Assembly: GCA_963204965.1 (NCBI GenBank)
Contig: CAUJKA010000347.1
Coordinates: forward strand, 1-62,204
Direction of reading: 5' to 3'
DNA from: Planctomycetota bacterium
GTDB taxonomy: Bacteria > Planctomycetota > Planctomycetia > Pirellulales > Pirellulaceae
Length of the DNA: 62,204 nt
Under the pieces are notes generated by a model. The model was given only the letters and a program-made list of their open reading frames with translations. It searched no databases and was not told the origin of the DNA. Shown piece after piece: positions 36,178 through 44,594 of the stretch. A program made the position numbers and the translations under genes. How positions within the stretch are numbered: the stretch's first letter is position 1; each line of letters starts with the position of its first letter.

Positions 36178-36792
36178 TTAGCGGCAGCGACGATGGCGAT
36201 GGAAATGTCCGCGTCGGCTATGGGAATAGCCGGAGGTATTGCTGCAGCAGGATCCACCATTCGAACTACTCATGTTCCCATAAGGTACGCCCATCGACGA
36301 TGAACCATAGTAGGACGATCCATCCATGGATGTATTAGCAGCAACCCCTGTGTTCAAAATGCTGCCACCATACTGATTGCCTACGCCGTACTGATTGCCT
36401 GCACCGTATTGTCCAGTGACACCAGCCTGCCCAACCCCGTAGTCGCCGTTGGCATTTGCGTTTACTTGCGGATTGATCAAAGCGCCGCTTGTTCCCACAT
36501 TTGCATTGCTGCTATTCTGCACAGCAATGCCTGTGCTGCCAGCTTGCAAACCTGCGTTTGTAGAGGTGCCAGCATTTACTTGTCCAGCAGGTTGATTATT
36601 CTGCCCGGTGGTAAGTGCACTACCTACGCCTGTATTCGCGTTTGCATTTGAATTGACGCCTTGGCCTTGTACGTTTTGTGCAGCTTGGGCGGATGCATTG
36701 ACTTGCCCGGCAAGCCCTACATCTTGAGCAAGTGCAGGAAACGAGGCTGCGATTAGCAGGCCACTTGAAATCATCATTGATCGCATCTTCAT
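36178..36792 (-). CDS. Secreted Asn/Gly/Gln-rich low-complexity protein
   Basis: A 204-residue protein with a clear signal peptide (SMMISSGLLIAASFPALAQ, cleaved after AQ). The mature part is built of Asn-, Ala-, Gly- and Gln-rich stretches, with NANANTGVG and GAGNQYGVGNQYGG repeats, then a Ser/Tyr-rich segment, a CC pair and an unusual basic tail HSRRGHFHRHRRCR. No known family. It is likely an extracellular or cell-wall protein; the tail could bind metal, anionic polymer or DNA. ATG 36792 was preferred to an upstream GTG. A palindrome lies in the leader and a sigma54 match lies further upstream. Confidence 0.75.
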   Translation of the reverse strand: MKMRSMMISSGLLIAASFPALAQDVGLAGQVNASAQAAQNVQGQGVNSNANANTGVGSALTTGQNNQPAGQVNAGTSTNAGLQAGSTGIAVQNSSNANVGTSGALINPQVNANANGDYGVGQAGVTGQYGAGNQYGVGNQYGGSILNTGVAANTSMDGSSYYGSSSMGVPYGNMSSSNGGSCCSNTSGYSHSRRGHFHRHRRCR

Positions 36793-36815
36793 AATTTGTT
36801 TCTCTCTCACAGTTT

Positions 36816-36833
36816 GCACTGCATATGCAGTGC
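36816..36833. promoter_or_regulatory. Perfect 18-bp palindrome in the leader
   Basis: GCACTGCATATGCAGTGC is fully self-complementary and lies 24 bp before ATG 36792. A T-run follows it on the plus strand. It could be an operator, an RNA hairpin affecting translation, or a plus-direction terminator shielding the region. Confidence 0.55.
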
Positions 36834-36958
36834 TGTTTTTTTATCATCGCCTGAGATTGTCTCGCGATGACATAGTTCCAGAACCTAAGTTAACGCGTTG
36901 GAGTATCAGCATTACGGTGATCCGACGCTCAACCAGGTTTTCGTGTACACACTAGTAA

Positions 36959-36974
36959 TGCACGTTACATGCCA
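36959..36974 (-). promoter_or_regulatory. Possible sigma54 promoter of the Asn/Gly-rich gene
   Basis: On the minus strand it reads TGGCATGTAACGTGCA, with the GG and GC elements spaced correctly. The leader to ATG 36792 would be about 155 bases, longer than for the other genes in the block, so this is less certain. Confidence 0.5.
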
Positions 36975-37001
36975 ACACGTGTGAATTCCCATCAAAGACC
37001 A

Positions 37002-37205
37002 CTACCAAGGCTTAATCTTCCAACCTACGTAGAACCCCAGGAAAAAGGTCGCCATCATCACGACCGCAGGATGTTTCCTGCTGTACTCGGCAGTAGCATC
37101 ACCGACGGTGCTGCAAGCTTCGACTAGATCATCGGTTGCTGACTGCATGCATTTGGAATAGCTAGAGTCTGTTTTTTGCGGTTGCGATTGTACGGCTTGA
37201 TTCAT
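37002..37205 (-). CDS. Small DUF883-like membrane protein
   Basis: A 67-residue protein: a polar helical N-terminus, then RKHPAVVMMATFFLGFYVGW, a single C-terminal helix in the style of the ElaB/YqjD (DUF883) family, whose members attach ribosomes or other factors to the inner membrane. ATG 37205 is preceded by AAAAAGGAC. Last gene of a run that starts at 38777. Confidence 0.7.
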   Translation of the reverse strand: MNQAVQSQPQKTDSSYSKCMQSATDDLVEACSTVGDATAEYSRKHPAVVMMATFFLGFYVGWKIKPW

Positions 37206-37249
37206 GATGTCCTTTTTCCTTTTTAGTGACTTAGTAGTTTTAGATCGAG

Positions 37250-37687
37250 CTAGCGACCTCGAACGACGCTTTTGATCCACGCAACATTTTCCGAAAGTTG
37301 GGTCATAGTTGAACTGAAGCATTCAAGACTGCTCTTGAGTTTGCGTATCGAATACATGACGATCACCGCTACAAAGACCAGAGTGGCGGAGCAGACAACC
37401 AGTTGGCTAGCCCAGATTTTAAGACCAGCGACCTCCGCTAACGCAGAAGACAGTGCGCCGAGTAAAACGGTAAATGCGGACAAGGCCAAGATCGCACTGA
37501 ACACTACAGCAACAATGGCTGGACCACTTTTCTGTACAACGCTCTTAGCGTCAAACTTGGCCAACTTGACTTGCAATTCCACCAACTCGACAAAGTCACC
37601 CGCTACATCTGCCGCGCGAGAGGCTACAGCTACTAGTGGATTTCGACGCTGCACATCTTCATGCTTGTTGGATGACTGTGTAATCAT
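37250..37687 (-). CDS. YqjE-like membrane protein
   Basis: A 145-residue protein with an amphipathic helix (VELVELQVKLAKFDAKS) and two membrane helices (about 52-77 and 88-108), the layout of the YqjE / holin-superfamily proteins often found next to DUF883 genes. Its start overlaps the stop of the upstream gene by 4 bp, implying translational coupling. Role unknown; the family is linked to envelope stress. Confidence 0.75.
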   Translation of the reverse strand: MITQSSNKHEDVQRRNPLVAVASRAADVAGDFVELVELQVKLAKFDAKSVVQKSGPAIVAVVFSAILALSAFTVLLGALSSALAEVAGLKIWASQLVVCSATLVFVAVIVMYSIRKLKSSLECFSSTMTQLSENVAWIKSVVRGR

Positions 37688-37905
37688 TTCATCCTCTTGA
37701 TCGAGTATCCAATCAACGCTCCAACGATCAAGCCTGCTACTAACGTTGCTGCAGGCCTCTCGCGAACTATCTGCGTCAAAGTACTTGAGGCTTTGGCAAA
37801 GACATCGAAGCGGTGCGCTGTCGCAAAAGCATCAGCGTGGAAGACTCCATTGCGAGAGGATCCGTCCTGGTGATTGCTGACCTCGCTCTTAAGCCGGTGT
37901 ATCAT
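37684..37905 (-). CDS. Small DUF883-like membrane protein
   Basis: A 73-residue protein ending VRERPAATLVAGLIVGALIG and then YSIKRMK, a tail-type membrane anchor as in DUF883/ElaB proteins. The start overlaps the previous gene by 17 bp and the stop overlaps the next by 4 bp, so it is in a tight operon. Confidence 0.7.
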   Translation of the reverse strand: MIHRLKSEVSNHQDGSSRNGVFHADAFATAHRFDVFAKASSTLTQIVRERPAATLVAGLIVGALIGYSIKRMK

Positions 37906-38320
37906 GGTGCGTGCCCCTTGATTCTGAAATGGATTGAATTGCTGAGGTAACTGCAGAGGCCATCTGTTGCTTTGCCGCTGACTTAATCATGGGAATTGCA
38001 ATAGAGAGAGTGGCACCTAGCAGTCGACCGACCAAACTTTTTGTGGCTGCGGTCTTAGGCGTATTATTCAATTGCGATGTATTTGAATGCGATGGAGTGG
38101 AGTCCTGAACTGACTGGGAAGGTTGCCCAGCCAGTCTTGATCCAACTAAGGCCCCGATCACAACAGAACCGACAAGTGAAGCAATTGGAGCCGAGCGAGC
38201 ATACTCACGCCAGTCGGTAAGTCGTTGCGACTCTTCGCCCAGATCAGCGAGTTTGGACGCTTGGCTGCGGCGAATTCGCTCCATGGACCGTACAATTTGT
38301 TCACTGTCTGGGCTCATCAT
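37889..38320 (-). CDS. Membrane protein of the CsbD-DUF883 operon
   Basis: A 143-residue protein starting MMSPDSEQIVRSMERIRRSQ. A helical N-terminus is followed by a membrane segment (APIASLVGSVVIGALVGSRL, about 50-70), a Ser/Thr-rich linker and an amphipathic, Ala-rich C-terminal helix. It starts 1 bp after the stop of the CsbD-like gene. Weakly like DUF3618/DUF883 proteins; function unknown. Confidence 0.7.
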   Translation of the reverse strand: MMSPDSEQIVRSMERIRRSQASKLADLGEESQRLTDWREYARSAPIASLVGSVVIGALVGSRLAGQPSQSVQDSTPSHSNTSQLNNTPKTAATKSLVGRLLGATLSIAIPMIKSAAKQQMASAVTSAIQSISESRGTHHDTPA

Positions 38321-38321
38321 G

Positions 38322-38777
38322 TTATCGACGACTTCCCAGCGACAATCCCACCAGCACGCCAGCAATCAGTGAAGCACCTGCAACTAGGGCGATAGATTCA
38401 ATCGGGCGACGTTCGACAACGTTACGCGCATAGTCATAGCCTTGTTCAGCTTGACCAGCGACATACTTGTAGCCGTCCGTTGCGTACTGACCGGCTTCGG
38501 CCGCAGCACCCGCTACCATCTTCGAAGCTTGCGTTGCAGCTTGACCCGCCGCACTAGCAGCTTGTGATACTAATCCACCAGTGTCGCTACAGCACTGCTC
38601 CAGGAACTGTTCAACCTGCTGTCGAGACTGGCCTGCCTTGCGTTGTATCAGACCTATCAATTGCTCGATGTTGCCTTGAACCTTGGTTAGATCGTCATTG
38701 GTGATGTCACCGAATCGCTCCTTGATAGCGCCAACGATCGAATTCCAATTTCCGCGAACCATTTCCTGTGTCGTCAT
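38322..38777 (-). CDS. CsbD-like domain fused to a DUF883-type membrane anchor
   Basis: A 151-residue protein. The N-terminal 55 residues match CsbD/YjbJ stress proteins (RGNWNSIVGAIKERFGDITN, DDLTKVQGN, then QLIGLIQRKAG). An Ala/Gln/Gly-rich helical linker leads to VERRPIESIALVAGASLIAG, then VLVGLSLGSRR, the DUF883 anchor. CsbD proteins are abundant general stress proteins of unknown action; the fusion would place one at the inner membrane. It heads a five-gene run (38777 to 37002) behind a sigma54 promoter. Confidence 0.85.
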   Translation of the reverse strand: MTTQEMVRGNWNSIVGAIKERFGDITNDDLTKVQGNIEQLIGLIQRKAGQSRQQVEQFLEQCCSDTGGLVSQAASAAGQAATQASKMVAGAAAEAGQYATDGYKYVAGQAEQGYDYARNVVERRPIESIALVAGASLIAGVLVGLSLGSRR

Positions 38778-38840
38778 TTTGCTCACTCCCGAGAAGATCC
38801 AACTACCCCACAACTACTGTGGTGCACACCAGAGAGCAAA

Positions 38841-38856
38841 TGCAGCTTCCATGCCA
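38841..38856 (-). promoter_or_regulatory. Sigma54 promoter of the CsbD-DUF883 operon
   Basis: On the minus strand it reads TGGCATGGAAGCTGCA, about 64 bp before ATG 38777. It faces away from the plus-strand sigma54 promoter at 39064. Between them lies AGTGC-GTT-GCACT (38925-38937), a possible shared enhancer. The 372-bp gap 38778-39149 shows no gene. Confidence 0.75.
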
Positions 38857-39063
38857 AATCCGTCCATTCAAAGATCGACGATCGAAGAGTTACGAGAATG
38901 GACATGATTAACAACTTGAAGCTAAGTGCGTTGCACTAGCTGTTAATGAATCAACATGAGTCAGAGCTTTTACTGGCAGCTGATCGACCAAACCGCCATC
39001 TAATCGATCAAGGGGAGAAAAGAGACTAACTAAAAATTGGCTCAATGAATGCCAAAGGAGGAT

Positions 39064-39079
39064 TGGCACCAGCCTTGCA
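39064..39079 (+). promoter_or_regulatory. Sigma54 promoter of the DUF1328 gene
   Basis: TGGCACCAGCCTTGCA is a full -24/-12 match. Transcription would begin near 39091, leaving a leader of about 60 bases before ATG 39150. Confidence 0.85.
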
Positions 39080-39149
39080 ATGCTGATCGGTTGATTCGCC
39101 AATGGGTGATGCAACTACAAGTACAAACGCTATTTACAGGAGACCAATC

Positions 39150-39326
39150 ATGTTACGCGCAGCACTCGCTTTCTTTATTCTGGCGATTATCGCAGGTATT
39201 TTGGGGTTTGGTGGAATTGCCGCTGGTGCAACTCAAATTGCTCAGATCCTCTTCCTACTTTTCCTAGTCTTATTCGTCTTTAGTCTGGTAGGACATGCCT
39301 TTCGTGGCTCGAATCCTCGGGTCTAG
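39150..39326 (+). CDS. DUF1328 (YtjA-like) small membrane protein
   Basis: A 58-residue protein with two membrane helices: [20 protein letters not shown] and [20 protein letters not shown]. It matches the YtjA/DUF1328 family, common in stress-induced clusters together with CsbD and YqjD proteins. AGGAGA stands 6-9 bases before the ATG. Function unknown. Confidence 0.88.
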   Translation: MLRAALAFFILAIIAGILGFGGIAAGATQIAQILFLLFLVLFVFSLVGHAFRGSNPRV

Positions 39327-39370
39327 CGATATAGTTGACTCAGTGAACCTTAAAGTTTGCGGGAAATCCC

Positions 39371-39706
39371 TCAGGCACCCGCAAGACGCGATTTGAGCTC
39401 AGTGGCCATATTTGCACACAGCATAGAGATATGTTGTACTGCGGAAGCGGTCGAGGTACTTTGGGCCGACCTCGCTGAAACTTCGATTTCTGCGAGGATT
39501 TCGACCACTTCTTTCGCGTGAAAATTGGAGACAAGCCCTTTCAACCGATGAGCGGCACTGCACACCGCCTCGTGACTTTCACTCGCCACTGCTCGCCCCA
39601 ATTCGACTAAAAGAGCTGGATAGTCTTCCAAAAATATCTGCACCAGCGTCTCGAAGAGCGTGCGATCATTTCCAATCGCTTTCATGGTTGCTTCATAGTC
39701 AATCAT
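39371..39706 (-). CDS. Histidine phosphotransfer (Hpt) protein
   Basis: A 111-residue four-helix Hpt protein with the phosphoacceptor His53 in AAHRLKGLVSNF. It relays phosphate between receivers. The start at 39706 has GGAGG about 12 bases before it; ATG 39730 would add eight residues. It lies back to back with the NtrC-type gene and is the natural link between the hybrid kinase receiver and the other receivers of this block. No sigma54 site was found in front of it. Confidence 0.88.
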   Translation of the reverse strand: MIDYEATMKAIGNDRTLFETLVQIFLEDYPALLVELGRAVASESHEAVCSAAHRLKGLVSNFHAKEVVEILAEIEVSARSAQSTSTASAVQHISMLCANMATELKSRLAGA

Positions 39707-39879
39707 CTTCGCTTGGTACCTCCATTCCATTGATAAACCAATCTCATATCCATCGCAGGACTTTGTGAGACCTGGACCATCGGAATTAGAATGAGCTAGT
39801 GTATCGGGGGAAAGCTGCTAGATTCTAGCTGTCAGGCAGCTTAAGACAACATCGCAATCAACCGTTGGCATCACCCCGC

Positions 39880-41364
39880 ATGGACTTAGTACTAGTTATT
39901 GACGACGACCGTAGCGTTCGAGAGATTGTTAAATCATCTCTTGCAAACCTGCAGCTTTATGACGTCCACGACGCGGCGACTGCTGAGGAGGGTCTCGAAC
40001 TCTATGCCCAATTACAACCGGCCGTAGTACTTCTGGACTTACATCTTCCAAGAGTCCACGGATTCGAGCTCTTTCGCAAATTGATCGCAGTCGATTCGCG
40101 GACTCCTGTGATATTCATTACCGCGGATGGATCAAGTGAAGTTGTTATTCAAGCAATGCGAATGGGAGCCTTCGATTATCTCAAGAAGCCACTGCATGTG
40201 GACAATTTAAAGAGAATGGTTGCTAGTGCCGCTGCTGCTCGAAAGGCGGTCGACCAACCAGTAGCCCTAACAGCCGGTGATCCAAATTCAACGGAGTATT
40301 TCATCGGCGGTTCACCAGCCATGGTGGAAGTATTCAAAGCGATTGGTCGAGTAGCGAACCAACAATTGCCCGTCTTGATTCGAGGCGAAAGCGGAACTGG
40401 AAAGGAATTAGTGGCTCGGGCTCTTGTTGATTTTGGCAAGCGAGTTGACAAGCCGTTCACATCGATTAACTGTGCAGCAATCCCCGATGCTCTATTAGAG
40501 AGCGAATTATTTGGGCACGAAAAAGGGTCCTTTACTGGAGCCGACCGACGAAGAATTGGTCGATTTGAGCAATGTGATGGAGGAACGATTTTTCTTGATG
40601 AGATTGGCGATATGTCGCTGCTCATTCAAGGGAAAGTGCTTCGACTGATCCAAGAGCAAGCCTTTGAAAGGGTTGGCGGCGCCGACGTTATTCGTACCGA
40701 TGTACGCATCATCGCTGCAACTCACCAACCGCTCGAAGAGATGGTTGCGTCGGGAAAATTTCGACAGGATCTTTTGTTTCGATTGAACGGCTACACCATC
40801 CAAATCCCTCCTCTTCGAGAGCGAATGGATGACTTGCCGCGACTTATTGAGTTTTTCCTCAGTCGCGCAAAAACTGAAATGGATCGACCAGACTTAACGG
40901 GACTTTCGCAAGACACGCTAGAATCGCTGGCTTCACATTCCTGGCCAGGTAACGTCAGAGAGCTCCAATCGGTTATCCGTCAGGCAATGCTCAATTGCGT
41001 TGGCACAGTCATCACGCGTGATTGCCTGCCAGAGTCTCTGCTTTTTCCGATGGCACCGAATTCGTCAAACGGCACGCCTACGAATGACGCGATGCCGATG
41101 CCTGTACTTTCCGAAACAGCAGAGCCTACATTTTCATTGGACCAATTGATTCAGGATCGTTTTAACGCGGGATCAAATAACATCTATTCGGAAGTAATTG
41201 CCGAAGTCGAGCGACTGTTACTTACCAAGATCCTCAACATGACCGACGGAAATCAATCGCGAGCATCAGAGGTACTGGGCATTACGCGTGGAAAGATCCG
41301 CGATCGCATCGCCGCATTTGGTATCAAGCTCGATACGACCGTGAGTGTCGAAGAAACAAGCTAG
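39880..41364 (+). CDS. NtrC-family sigma54-dependent response regulator
   Basis: A 494-residue activator. Receiver with VIDDD and Asp53 (VVLLDLHLPRVHGF), AAA+ domain with Walker A GESGTGKE (169-176) and the sigma54-contact loop GSFTGA (216-221), Walker B GGTIFLDEIGD, and a Fis-type DNA-binding helix pair (DGNQSRASEVLGITRGKI). GSFTGA in place of GAFTGA is a known functional variant. The start at ATG 39880 was preferred to TTG 39865. An inverted repeat GCTAGA-TTC-TAGC and a longer AAGCTGC/GCAGCTT pair lie in its leader (39812-39843). It is the likely activator of the sigma54 promoters at 30514-41443. Confidence 0.95.
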   Translation: MDLVLVIDDDRSVREIVKSSLANLQLYDVHDAATAEEGLELYAQLQPAVVLLDLHLPRVHGFELFRKLIAVDSRTPVIFITADGSSEVVIQAMRMGAFDYLKKPLHVDNLKRMVASAAAARKAVDQPVALTAGDPNSTEYFIGGSPAMVEVFKAIGRVANQQLPVLIRGESGTGKELVARALVDFGKRVDKPFTSINCAAIPDALLESELFGHEKGSFTGADRRRIGRFEQCDGGTIFLDEIGDMSLLIQGKVLRLIQEQAFERVGGADVIRTDVRIIAATHQPLEEMVASGKFRQDLLFRLNGYTIQIPPLRERMDDLPRLIEFFLSRAKTEMDRPDLTGLSQDTLESLASHSWPGNVRELQSVIRQAMLNCVGTVITRDCLPESLLFPMAPNSSNGTPTNDAMPMPVLSETAEPTFSLDQLIQDRFNAGSNNIYSEVIAEVERLLLTKILNMTDGNQSRASEVLGITRGKIRDRIAAFGIKLDTTVSVEETS

Positions 41365-41427
41365 TCAACTAAGCTCTTCGTCGAGAAAGTCCTATCTGAA
41401 GCGAGCTTGACCATTTCGGTCTATTAG

Positions 41428-41443
41428 TGGCACGCAAACTGCT
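41428..41443 (+). promoter_or_regulatory. Sigma54 promoter of the AI-2E permease gene
   Basis: TGGCACGCAAACTGCT has the GG and GC elements 12 bp apart and differs from consensus only in CTGC for TTGC. The leader to ATG 41577 is about 120 bases and contains a GC-rich hairpin (about 41468-41496, CCCGTCCG with CGGGCGGG). Confidence 0.75.
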
Positions 41444-41576
41444 CAGTAGAGAATCGGTACGCTGACGTCCCGTCCGCAATCGCAAGATCGGGCGGGAGGC
41501 CCTGGACCACCGTCATGAGACACCGGTAGTGTAGTGCTTTTGATTCGAATCACTTTTGGGCAGTCGGAGTGCTTTA

Positions 41577-43676
41577 ATGCGATCTTCACGCGCACTGGTT
41601 ACGATTGCCCGTTCGCTTCAGGGAGCCACGATTATTCTATTCGTGGCTGTCCTATACTTCGCACGCGATGTCTTTATTCCAATGTCACTTGGAATGCTGG
41701 TCGCGTTTTTGTTAAGTCCTATAGTCGCTCGGTTTCAGCGAATGGGCCTTCCTAGTACTTTGGCAGTAATCACTTCTACAGGTCTGGTGTTAGTGGTCTT
41801 CTGCGGCTTTGTGTTTGCCATGGGCTCCAGCGTATCTGGATTCTCTGAACAATTGCCCAAATACCGTTCAGAGCTTAAGCAGAAGATTGGAAATCTCCAG
41901 TCGATCGTTACCGGTTGGGGATCGGCGCTCGCTGAGTTATCGGCTCTCTCTAGTTCCAATAGCGCAAACTCAGCCGAAGATTCAGAAGCATCTCCAAGTG
42001 CGAATAGTGAAGAGACCAAGGATGCAAGCGCTCAAGCCAACCATTCCTCAGGAACTTCGGCTTACAAAAGTGAATCTACCGATTTGACGCAGGGTGAGCA
42101 ACACAATGGATCATCACCGACTCAGCCACTTTTCATCACAGATACAACCAGTTCGGGCATCGACATTAAGTCATGGGCCGGAGGTGCAGCAACTGTACTA
42201 GGACCGATCGGAACCGCCGGTTTGGTAACAGTCTTCGCAATCTTTACGCTGCTATATCGCGATGACCTTCGTGATCGAATTGTGAGCGTGATCTCCAAAG
42301 GCAACTACGTAATCACAACCGATGCCTTCAATGAGGCTTCAGATCGGATCGGAAAATACCTTTTCGCACAGCTCATTCTCAACGTTGGCTTTGGAACTAC
42401 TTTTGCAGTTGGACTGATGGTGATTGGATTTTTCATGTCGCCTACTGGTTGGTTTCCCTATGTTGCTGTGCTTGGGACTGTGGCCGGACTCGCTCGATTC
42501 ATTCCGTACTTGGGTCCGTTGATCGGTGCAAGCCTTCCCCTCTTGCTTTCGGTCATCCTATTTCCCGGATTCAAGATAGTTATCGCTGTAGCGATTTTGA
42601 TAGTAGTCATGGAACTGATTTCAAATAACGTGGTCGAGCCCTGGTTGTACGGTTCGAGTACTGGTGTATCTCCGATTGCCGTAATCGTCGCTGCCGTGTT
42701 CTGGGGTTGGCTTTGGGGACCAATCGGCTTGCTACTTGCAACGCCGCTAACTGTCTGTGCAGTCGTCATGGGGCAATACGTCCCAAGATTTCGGTTTCTA
42801 TCGACACTCCTCAGCGAAAAAACCCAAGTTCCGCAGGCTGTACGCGGATATCAGAGACTGCTTAGCGGTGATCAGTATCGAGTCAGTGAATTCATCAAGA
42901 CAGAAGCCAAGGAACGAACCGTCCCCGAATTGCTGGATAGCACGGTGATTCCCACCATCAAATTTGTTCTCAAGGATGCCCAGCATCGAGAACTGTCGGA
43001 CGAGCAACTGCTTCAATGCCTACAAACATCACTTTGCGAAGCAGGCCTTATCACGCTACCCAAGGCAGAAGATTCAGATGTCGAAGAAGACCATCGCGAT
43101 AACGGACAGCCAGACGGGCAGCAGCACGAAGAGAGAATCCTTGAAGCTTCTGAATCCTTAGACGTGAAGTCTCCAACGACCAAGCTGCATCTCTACGCAA
43201 TTCCAGTTCGGAACGTTGGCGAACTTTTGACTATGGAAGTTGTGCGTGACCTACTGAGCCCGACGATGGACTTTTCGATTCTGGATAGATTTGATCTACC
43301 GGACCGCGATGCAGTCCTAATCGCTCAACAACGACCAGACCTTGTCATCGTGACAGTGATTCCACCTGGAGGCCTGGAGCAAACTCGCTACTGGTGTTCA
43401 GCACTTCGTAAAGCTGGGTATACCGGTCAAATCATGGTTGTTTGTCTAGGTATGTTTAAGAACTTCGACCGACTACTCACTAGTTTTCGACGACGCGGAG
43501 CAACCTTCGTAGTCACCTCCACCACGCATCTAATGCAAAAGCTGGAGCGAATCACTAATTCAGCAGCTTCGATCTCGCGTCACAAAATTGCTCCGGTTTC
43601 AGTTGTGTCCGCACCGCATTACTTGCCCAAAAAAGAGAAATCAACGACTCAAGAGAGTGGAATACAGCATTACTAG
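41577..43676 (+). CDS. AI-2E-family permease with C-terminal B12-binding-like domain
   Basis: A 699-residue protein. About eight membrane helices (15-55, 65-85, 205-410) match the AI-2E exporter/PerM family, with the signatures ARFIPYLGPLIGASLPLLLS and ELISNNVVEPWLYG. A polar, Ser/Asn/Glu-rich insert lies at 115-200. After 430, ERTVPELLDSTVIPTIKFVL followed by RPDLVIVTVIPPGGLEQTRY and GYTGQIMVVCLG resembles the linker and Rossmann-like fold of cobalamin-binding domains, though the cobalamin histidine motif is not evident. The transported substrate is unknown. The start ATG 41577 has GGAG upstream; a sigma54 promoter precedes it. Confidence 0.85.
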   Translation: MRSSRALVTIARSLQGATIILFVAVLYFARDVFIPMSLGMLVAFLLSPIVARFQRMGLPSTLAVITSTGLVLVVFCGFVFAMGSSVSGFSEQLPKYRSELKQKIGNLQSIVTGWGSALAELSALSSSNSANSAEDSEASPSANSEETKDASAQANHSSGTSAYKSESTDLTQGEQHNGSSPTQPLFITDTTSSGIDIKSWAGGAATVLGPIGTAGLVTVFAIFTLLYRDDLRDRIVSVISKGNYVITTDAFNEASDRIGKYLFAQLILNVGFGTTFAVGLMVIGFFMSPTGWFPYVAVLGTVAGLARFIPYLGPLIGASLPLLLSVILFPGFKIVIAVAILIVVMELISNNVVEPWLYGSSTGVSPIAVIVAAVFWGWLWGPIGLLLATPLTVCAVVMGQYVPRFRFLSTLLSEKTQVPQAVRGYQRLLSGDQYRVSEFIKTEAKERTVPELLDSTVIPTIKFVLKDAQHRELSDEQLLQCLQTSLCEAGLITLPKAEDSDVEEDHRDNGQPDGQQHEERILEASESLDVKSPTTKLHLYAIPVRNVGELLTMEVVRDLLSPTMDFSILDRFDLPDRDAVLIAQQRPDLVIVTVIPPGGLEQTRYWCSALRKAGYTGQIMVVCLGMFKNFDRLLTSFRRRGATFVVTSTTHLMQKLERITNSAASISRHKIAPVSVVSAPHYLPKKEKSTTQESGIQHY

Positions 43677-43745
43677 TGGAACACCGTTCTCGTTGTTAAA
43701 GACGGTCATACCGCATCATCATTCGTTTACCAAGAAGGCCTAGCC

Positions 43746-44564
43746 ATGAGTAATATCCGCTTAAACATTTTCGATACCAAAGGCCCTGGTCGCCCCATAG
43801 TCTTAATCCATGGATTTCCCCTGTCGCATCAGGCCTTCCTGCACCAATTCGAGGCGTTCAAAAATGCGGGACTTCGCGTAGTAGCCTATGATCGTCGCGG
43901 ATTCGGAAGTTCTGACAAACCGTCTGACGGGTACGATTACGATACACTCTCAGACGACCTAAAGAACGTGATCGACCAACTAAGTTTGAAGGACGTAATA
44001 CTGCTTGGCTTTTCGATGGGAGGGGGAGAAGTCGCGAGGTTTATGGGGCGACATTCTCTAGCATCCGTTGCTGGAGTCATATTTGCTGCTTCGGTTACTC
44101 CTTATCTTCTTAAGTCTGAGAACAATCCTGATGGGCCGTTGGATTCCCAGACAGCGGACCAGAAATTGGCGAGCTTGACAGCCGATCGTGCAGGTTATTT
44201 CGCTGCGTTCGTCAAGAAATTCTATTCAGCAAATGATGAATTGGTTGTCGAAGATTCGGAGGTTCAGAGTGCTATCGAAATGTGCGAGCAGTCAGATCAA
44301 CATGCCGCTATCGCTTGCATGAAATCCTTTTCCACTACTGACTTTCGAGACGACCTTCAGCGTATCACCGTGCCAACATTAGTGGTTCATGGTGACTGCG
44401 ATGCCATTGTGCCGTTTGAGGGCTCGGGCCATCGCACATTCAAATCCATCCGCGGTTCGAAGATCGCTCTGATACAGGGTGGTCCTCACGGGATCAATGT
44501 CAGTCATGCGTCTGAGTTCAATCAAATCGTGGTTGAATTTGCGCAGAGTCTTGGTGCGTTCTAG
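43746..44564 (+). CDS. Alpha/beta hydrolase, chloroperoxidase-like
   Basis: A 272-residue alpha/beta hydrolase. The oxyanion segment is HGFPLSHQAF, the nucleophile Ser90 is in GFSMGGGEVARF, and Asp219 (HGDCDAIVPF) and His248 (GGPHGIN) complete the triad. GGGEVARF is characteristic of the non-haem haloperoxidase/esterase branch. The natural substrate is probably an ester or peracid. A 34-residue membrane peptide follows 30 bp later. No sigma54 site was found before this gene. Confidence 0.9.
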   Translation: MSNIRLNIFDTKGPGRPIVLIHGFPLSHQAFLHQFEAFKNAGLRVVAYDRRGFGSSDKPSDGYDYDTLSDDLKNVIDQLSLKDVILLGFSMGGGEVARFMGRHSLASVAGVIFAASVTPYLLKSENNPDGPLDSQTADQKLASLTADRAGYFAAFVKKFYSANDELVVEDSEVQSAIEMCEQSDQHAAIACMKSFSTTDFRDDLQRITVPTLVVHGDCDAIVPFEGSGHRTFKSIRGSKIALIQGGPHGINVSHASEFNQIVVEFAQSLGAF

Positions 44565-44594
44565 TTTAGTAACTCAACAGATAAAGGGGTTCTT

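Noticed and set aside
43677..43745. Sigma54 promoter before the hydrolase gene (TGGAAC)
   Set aside because: No GC at -12; the match is only to the -24 half.
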